A stretch of 60,789 nucleotides of DNA from Oceanospirillaceae bacterium (GTDB lineage: Bacteria; Pseudomonadota; Gammaproteobacteria; Pseudomonadales; Oceanobacteraceae), in the NCBI GenBank assembly GCA_002723385.1, contig PBNY01000097.1, positions 1 through 60,789 of the forward strand. The letters run 5' to 3'. Under the pieces are notes generated by a model. That model was not told where the DNA came from. It was given only the letters and a program-made list of their open reading frames with translations, and did not search any database. Of the stretch, positions 56,087 through 60,789 are shown piece after piece; the stretch's first letter is position 1, and each line of letters starts with the position of its first letter. The translations under genes were made by a program, and so were the position numbers.

Positions 56087-57715
56087 TCAACTGTCTTTGG
56101 CTTGCTGACGCAGCACGAACTTCTGGACCTTACCGGTGGAAGTCTTCGGCAACTCACCAAACACCACGTGACGCGGCGTCTTGAAATGGGCCATGTTGTC
56201 ACGGCAGAAGCGGATGATTTCTTCCGCGCTGGTGTCCGCACCTTCCTTCAGTTTGATGAAGGCGCAGGGTGTCTCGCCCCATTTTTCGTCAGGCTTGGCA
56301 ACAACGGCAGCTTCTTCAATGGATGGATGGCGATACAGAACGTCTTCCACTTCGATGGACGAAATGTTCTCGCCACCGGAAATAATGATGTCCTTGGAGC
56401 GATCCTTGATCTCGACGTAACCGTCTTCGTGCCATACCGCCAGATCACCGGTATGGAACCAGCCGCCTTCGAACGATTCTTCGGTGGTGGTCGGGTTCTT
56501 GAGGTACCCCTTCATCACGATGTTGCCGCGAATAAAGATCTCACCGACGGTTTCGCCATCGCGTGGAACCGGCTGCATGCTGTCGGCATCGGCCACCATC
56601 AGGTCTTGCTGCAGCGGTGACTTGACGCCCTGACGTGCTTTCAGAGCAGCACGTTCGGTCAGGCCTTTCTCATTCCACTGATCTTTCCACGCCGAAACAA
56701 CACATGGGCCGTAGGTCTCGGTCAGACCGTACACATGAGTGACGTTGAAGCCCATGTTTTCCATGCCTTCAATCACGGCAGCCGGAGGCGCAGCGCCTGC
56801 GGTCATCACATTGACGGAATGCTCGATGCCCGCTTTCAGGTCATCGTCTGCGTTGTTGAGCATATTCAGAACAATCGGTGCACCGCAGAAGTGCGTGACC
56901 TTGCTGTCACGAATGGAGTTGTAAATCGCATCCGCACGAACATGACGCAGCGCCACACTGGTACCGGCAGTGGCTGCAATCGACCATGGGAAACACCAGC
57001 CATTGCAGTGGAACAGTGGCAGTGTCCACAAATACACAGGATGCGAAACCATGTTCCACGACAGCACGTTACTGGCGGCGTTCAGGTACGCACCACGATG
57101 GTGATAGACCACGCCTTTCGGGTTGCCCGTGGTGCCGGAGGTGTAGTTCAGAGCGATGGCATCCCACTCGTTGGCGGGTGGAATGTATTCGAATTGCGCC
57201 GAGCCGCTTTCCAGCAGCGCTTCATAGGTGGTCTCCCCCAACAACTCACCACCGTCTAAGTATTCGTCATCAATCGCGATGATGGTCGGCTTCACAGCAA
57301 CCATCTTCACTGCCTTGCTGGCGACGCTGGCGAATTCCTTGTCAACGAACAGTACCTTCGATTCGGCGTGCTGCAGGATGAAGGCTACCGCTTCGGAGTC
57401 CAGACGGGTGTTGATGGCATTCAGCACCGCACCGGCCATAGGCACGCCGAAGTGGGCTTCAAACATAGGAGGGATATTGCTGCACAGGAACGACACCGTA
57501 TCGCCTTTCTGGATTCCCATGCCGTTCAGGGCCGATGCCAGACGGACACAACGCTCGAAGGTCTCGGCCCAGGTGTAACGGGTTTGCTGATGAATCTGGG
57601 CAACACGCTCCGGATAGACAAAGGCGGCACGCTCAAGGTAGCTGATGGGTGACAGCGGCGTGTAGTTCGCTTCGTTGGTATCCAGGCCCATTTCATAAAT
57701 ATTCATGTGCTGCAT
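56087..57715 (-). CDS. AMP-dependent acyl-CoA synthetase/ligase
   Basis: A 542-residue adenylate-forming enzyme that activates a carboxylic acid to its CoA ester. Motifs: LNYTSGTTGNPKGV (ATP P-loop), YGLTETYG, GWFHTGDLA and the catalytic lysine in KTSTGKVQKF. It resembles medium-chain or DmdB-like ligases, but the acid is not known. Proximity to phaZ and a thiolase suggests fatty-acid or storage-polymer metabolism. The start at 57715 follows GAGGG; a second ATG is three codons inside. Confidence 0.92.
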   Translation of the reverse strand: MQHMNIYEMGLDTNEANYTPLSPISYLERAAFVYPERVAQIHQQTRYTWAETFERCVRLASALNGMGIQKGDTVSFLCSNIPPMFEAHFGVPMAGAVLNAINTRLDSEAVAFILQHAESKVLFVDKEFASVASKAVKMVAVKPTIIAIDDEYLDGGELLGETTYEALLESGSAQFEYIPPANEWDAIALNYTSGTTGNPKGVVYHHRGAYLNAASNVLSWNMVSHPVYLWTLPLFHCNGWCFPWSIAATAGTSVALRHVRADAIYNSIRDSKVTHFCGAPIVLNMLNNADDDLKAGIEHSVNVMTAGAAPPAAVIEGMENMGFNVTHVYGLTETYGPCVVSAWKDQWNEKGLTERAALKARQGVKSPLQQDLMVADADSMQPVPRDGETVGEIFIRGNIVMKGYLKNPTTTEESFEGGWFHTGDLAVWHEDGYVEIKDRSKDIIISGGENISSIEVEDVLYRHPSIEEAAVVAKPDEKWGETPCAFIKLKEGADTSAEEIIRFCRDNMAHFKTPRHVVFGELPKTSTGKVQKFVLRQQAKDS

Positions 57716-57866
57716 CGTTTTCCCTCGCTAGGTCAATTCAGGCAGGCCGCCAATCAGCACCTACCTTCGTATGAGGCGTTTATCAGGGTTATCCCTAAAT
57801 TAGGAAATGCGACATAGGTCTTAATGAGCCAATGGCTTGCACATATATTGACTTATCGCAGCGCCA

Positions 57867-58082
57867 TCAATTCGCCAGTTTTTTGCTCAACTTCATCACG
57901 TATGGCCCGCTGACAAACGCAATCAGAAAAGCGGCTGGCCATGCCAGACCCCAGGCTTTCATCCACAACCCGACGCAGTTTTCCACAACCCCCAGGTTGA
58001 TGTAGGTGATCCACGCGGTCATGAAGAAGCTCAGTACCATGGACATGAAGAAGCTGTTGATCAGTCGAAATCTGGTGGTCAC
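57867..58082 (-). CDS. DUF2798-type small membrane protein
   Basis: A 71-residue protein with two transmembrane helices (FFMSMVLSFFMTAWITYI and AWGLAWPAAFLIAFVSGP) and the RLINSFFMS opening of the DUF2798 family. The start is GTG with AGGAG eight bases upstream. Function unknown. Confidence 0.72.
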   Translation of the reverse strand: MTTRFRLINSFFMSMVLSFFMTAWITYINLGVVENCVGLWMKAWGLAWPAAFLIAFVSGPYVMKLSKKLAN

Positions 58083-58383
58083 AGGCAGGACTCCTGAAGG
58101 AAAGGAAACATCAATATAACTTCACAGCTATATATCTGGATTAGGGGTTGATGGCCACCACCAACCTGCCCCGTGACGCAGAAAACTCTGTTCTGTCATG
58201 ACCGGAAAATACCATGGCACTCATTGGCCGCTACGGGTAACTCGTGCCAATACGCATATTCCCTACCAAAGGATGCCCCCGTTATTACCAGCTGGTCTAA
58301 ATGTACCCATCGCGAGAGTAGGGAATTCTGGTACTCTGATTGCATTCACTGATTCAGTGACCCCACGAATACAGGATACTCAC
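58083..58383. other. divergent intergenic region before phaZ
   Basis: About 300 bases between a minus-strand small membrane gene and phaZ. It is open in the phaZ frame from 58198, but the good ribosome site and family N-terminus place the start at 58384. Promoters for both genes should lie here; none is convincing. Confidence 0.4.
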
Positions 58384-59775
58384 ATGCTTTATCGTATAAA
58401 TGCCCAGATGATGGAGGCGATCAGACCCTTGCATGTGGTCGCTCGTCAGACTCGCCAGATGTTTTATCAGCCGCTGAATCCGCTGAACTACAGTTGGACA
58501 TTCCGCACCATCCGCGCATCCATGGAGCTGATGGAGCGTCTGACAGACTGTTATGAAGAACCCGCCTGGGGGCTTGACCAGATTGAAATCGACGGTCGTG
58601 ACGTCGACGTTGAATACGATGTGGTGCTGGAAAAGCCCTACTGCGACCTGTTGCACTTCAAACGGTCATCCGCTCCCGCCGGTCAACCCAAGGTATTGAT
58701 GCTGGCGCCGCTGTCCGGCCACTACGCCACCCTGCTGCGCGGCACGGTTCAAGCCTTCCTGCCAGACCATGAGGTTTACATCACTGACTGGCGTAACGCC
58801 CGTGACGTACCGATGGCTGATGGCACCTTTCATTTCGATGACTACGTCGACTATCTGATTGAATTCTTCCGCTTCCTCGGCCCGGATCTGAACGTGATGG
58901 CGGTATGCCAGCCGTGTGTTCCGGCTCTGGTGGCCTCCAGCATCATGGCCATGGACAAGGATCCGTTGCTGCCATCCAGTCTGGTGCTGATGGGCGGCCC
59001 GGTTGACGTTCGAATCAACCCGACCGAAGTCAATGACTACGCGTCAGGCAAGGATCTGGAGTGGTTCGAGGACAACGTCATCTGCCGTGTGCCGCGAGAA
59101 TTTGCTGGTCGGGGCCAGCTGGTCTACCCGGGCTTTATCCAACTGTCCGGCTTTATGTCGATGAATCTCGACAGCCATATCAGCAAGCACTTCAAATTCT
59201 TCACCGACCTGATCAAGGGCGATGGCGACAGTGCTGAATCCCACCGTTTGTTCTACAACGAATACCTGTCCGTGATGGACATGCCCGCCCATTACTACCT
59301 CGACACCATTCGTCGTGTATTTCTGGAGCAGGCGCTGCCCAAAGGTGAAATGAAACACCGTGGTCGCCTGATTGATATGGCGGCTATCGAAGACATGGCA
59401 CTGATGACCGTCGAAGGGGAGCTGGACGACATCACTGGCCGTGGCCAGACGGCCTGCGCACTGGATTTGTGTTCCGGCATTCCGGATGCGCGCAAAACAC
59501 ACATCGAAGAAGAGGGAGTGGGCCATTACGGTATCTTCAACGGCCGTAGATTCCGTCAGCAGATTGCGCCCAAGATCAAAAACTTCTTCGTTGACATGTC
59601 AACGCCTGACGCCCAGCCTGTGAAGGAAGCAACCGCAGCGGAACAAGCAGCAGAAGAGCGTGCTCGCCAGACAGCCCAGAAAACCGCTGAGACCGTCAAG
59701 ACGCCAGTAGAACGCACCAGCTCTCGCAAGAGTGACAAGGGTGATGCCGCTGACGAAAAACCGGTAGCGGAGTAA
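58384..59775 (+). CDS. phaZ: intracellular polyhydroxyalkanoate depolymerase
   Basis: PhaZ mobilises stored polyhydroxybutyrate by cleaving it in the cytoplasm. The 463-residue protein has the Cys-nucleophile motif AVCQP (Cys175), as in Ralstonia-type depolymerases, and an N-terminus MLYRINAQMMEA. The ATG follows AGGA. The last 60 residues are an Ala/Glu/Lys-rich, charged low-complexity tail absent from the catalytic core, and may contact granules. The neighbouring thiolase makes the monomer precursor. Confidence 0.9.
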   Translation: MLYRINAQMMEAIRPLHVVARQTRQMFYQPLNPLNYSWTFRTIRASMELMERLTDCYEEPAWGLDQIEIDGRDVDVEYDVVLEKPYCDLLHFKRSSAPAGQPKVLMLAPLSGHYATLLRGTVQAFLPDHEVYITDWRNARDVPMADGTFHFDDYVDYLIEFFRFLGPDLNVMAVCQPCVPALVASSIMAMDKDPLLPSSLVLMGGPVDVRINPTEVNDYASGKDLEWFEDNVICRVPREFAGRGQLVYPGFIQLSGFMSMNLDSHISKHFKFFTDLIKGDGDSAESHRLFYNEYLSVMDMPAHYYLDTIRRVFLEQALPKGEMKHRGRLIDMAAIEDMALMTVEGELDDITGRGQTACALDLCSGIPDARKTHIEEEGVGHYGIFNGRRFRQQIAPKIKNFFVDMSTPDAQPVKEATAAEQAAEERARQTAQKTAETVKTPVERTSSRKSDKGDAADEKPVAE

Positions 59776-59830
59776 CTCCCAGGGCACTTTCTACAGAGCG
59801 CTCTCCACAGGGCACTCTCCAGAAACGACA

Positions 59831-59886
59831 AACCCCGGCGATGCGGGGTTCGTTTACTTTCAAAAGGCTTCGCAATGAAGCCTTTT
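59831..59886. terminator. double terminator between phaZ and thiolase genes
   Basis: Two hairpins lie in tandem. The first pairs AACCCCG (59831-59837) with CGGGGTT (59844-59850). The second pairs AAAAGGCTTC (59862-59871) with GAAGCCTTTT (59877-59886), with T and A runs on both sides. It serves convergent phaZ and the thiolase. Confidence 0.85.
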
Positions 59887-59902
59887 TTACATCTGACAGA
59901 AA

Positions 59903-60789
59903 TTAGCTACGCTCGATCGCCAGAGCAACACCCATACCACCACCGATACACAGAGTCGCCAGACCTTTCTTGGCATCCTGACGCATCATTTCGTGCAGCA
60001 GGGTGACCAGAATACGAGCACCGGAAGCACCGATAGGGTGACCCAGAGCGATAGCACCGCCGTTGACGTTGATCTTGGAAGCATCCCAACCCAGACCCTT
60101 GTTCACAGACAAGGCCTGAACCGCGAAGGCTTCGTTGGCTTCAACCAGATCCAGATCGTCAGCAGTCCAGCCTGCTTTTTCCAGACACAGCTTGGTCGCC
60201 GGGATTGGGCCAGTACCCATGATCTTCGGATCAACACCGGCGTTTGCGTACGCCTTGATGGTAGCCAGTACTGGCAGACCCAATTCTTCAGCCGCTTCAC
60301 GGCTTGCCAGCATCACAGCAGCCGCACCGTCGTTCAGGGAAGACGCGTTACCGGCAGTCACACAACCGTCTTTCTTGAACGCTGGACGCATGCCTGACAG
60401 CTTCTCAACGGTCACACCGGCACGTGGGTTTTCATCGGTATCGAAAACGACAGGATCGCCTTTGCGCTGCGGAATCTTGACCGGAGTGATTTCTTCTTTG
60501 AAGGTGCCTGCTTCGATCGCAGCCAGAGCCTTGGCCTGTGAAGCCGCAGCGAACTCATCCTGCTCTTCACGAGTAATACCGTACTCGTCGCCCACGTTTT
60601 CTGCAGTGATGCCCATATGGAAGTCGTTGAATGCATCCCACAGGCCATCAACAATCATGGTGTCAACCATGTTCCATGGCCCCATGCGCTGGCCGTTACG
60701 GGAGTTTGGCAGAGCGTGAGGTGCGTTGGACATGGACTCCTGACCGCCAGCGATGACCACTTTCGCATCGCCACAAGCGATTGCCTGAG
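59903..60789 (-). CDS. acetyl-CoA C-acetyltransferase (thiolase), 3' part
   Basis: A thiolase that condenses two acetyl-CoA to acetoacetyl-CoA or the reverse. The frame runs off the window end, so the N-terminal part with the first catalytic Cys is missing. Visible are [23 protein letters not shown], the catalytic His motif [17 protein letters not shown] and the second Cys motif [11 protein letters not shown]. The GTG at 60760 is an internal codon, not the start. Next to phaZ it could be PhaA in polyhydroxybutyrate synthesis, or AtoB. Confidence 0.93.
   Translation of the reverse strand, partial: QAIACGDAKVVIAGGQESMSNAPHALPNSRNGQRMGPWNMVDTMIVDGLWDAFNDFHMGITAENVGDEYGITREEQDEFAAASQAKALAAIEAGTFKEEITPVKIPQRKGDPVVFDTDENPRAGVTVEKLSGMRPAFKKDGCVTAGNASSLNDGAAAVMLASREAAEELGLPVLATIKAYANAGVDPKIMGTGPIPATKLCLEKAGWTADDLDLVEANEAFAVQALSVNKGLGWDASKINVNGGAIALGHPIGASGARILVTLLHEMMRQDAKKGLATLCIGGGMGVALAIERS

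Overview
The window looks like chromosomal DNA of a free-living, probably marine gammaproteobacterium of the Oceanospirillales/Pseudomonadales type. Gene order is the main evidence. It has the enterobacterial-like run tolC <> nudF-yqiB-cpdA-yqiA-parE. It also has Pseudomonas-like runs: rsmD <> ftsY-ftsE-ftsX-rpoH; rho, trxA <> ppx, ppk1, hemB; and rpiA <> ilvA. Polyhydroxyalkanoate and thiolase genes, an Asp-type HemB and several outer-membrane proteins fit the same picture. I saw no rRNA, tRNA, CRISPR array, insertion sequence or prophage. Base composition looks even and moderate, so this reads as a core region with one large accessory-like operon.

Layout. 1-6780: nucleotide and arginine metabolism (end of thyA, folA, a patatin-like lipase, argE-argA with a coupled spermidine-synthase-like gene, a CYTH triphosphatase). 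6814-10885: a lone GspE/PilB-type ATPase, a DEDDh exonuclease and a membrane-anchored coiled-coil protein. 10947-15630: LPS inner-core genes (hldE-hldD-lpxL-like, and divergent waaA). 15750-22000: tolC, then the nudF-yqiB-cpdA-yqiA-parE operon. 22096-33687: a tightly packed 12-gene minus-strand operon. It encodes a TolQ-like protein, two TolR/ExbD-like proteins, a Lys-Pro-rich TonB-like protein, TPR lipoproteins, periplasmic proteins, a thioredoxin-fold protein and two outer-membrane beta-barrels. 34082-41138: parC, rsmD, ftsYEX, rpoH. 41257-47959: rho, trxA, ppx, ppk1, hemB. 48146-53310: a YdbH-like protein, rpiA, ilvA. 53329-58082: small conserved genes, a DUF481 outer-membrane protein and an acyl-CoA ligase. 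58384-60789: phaZ and the 3' part of a thiolase gene.

The most notable system is the 12-gene operon lying between parE and parC. Its parts match the plan of the Agl/Glt (gliding) and Nfs (spore-coat) machines of Myxococcus: a proton-driven TolQR-type motor, a TonB-like transducer, periplasmic TPR proteins and outer-membrane barrels. Related simplified clusters are known in gammaproteobacteria, but their function is poorly defined. Two details here look unusual. One of the two TolR/ExbD subunits has Asn where the proton-carrying Asp is expected. One barrel protein carries about six copies of a 19-20-residue 'DA(L/V)NN' repeat before its barrel. All functional statements are inferred from sequence alone.
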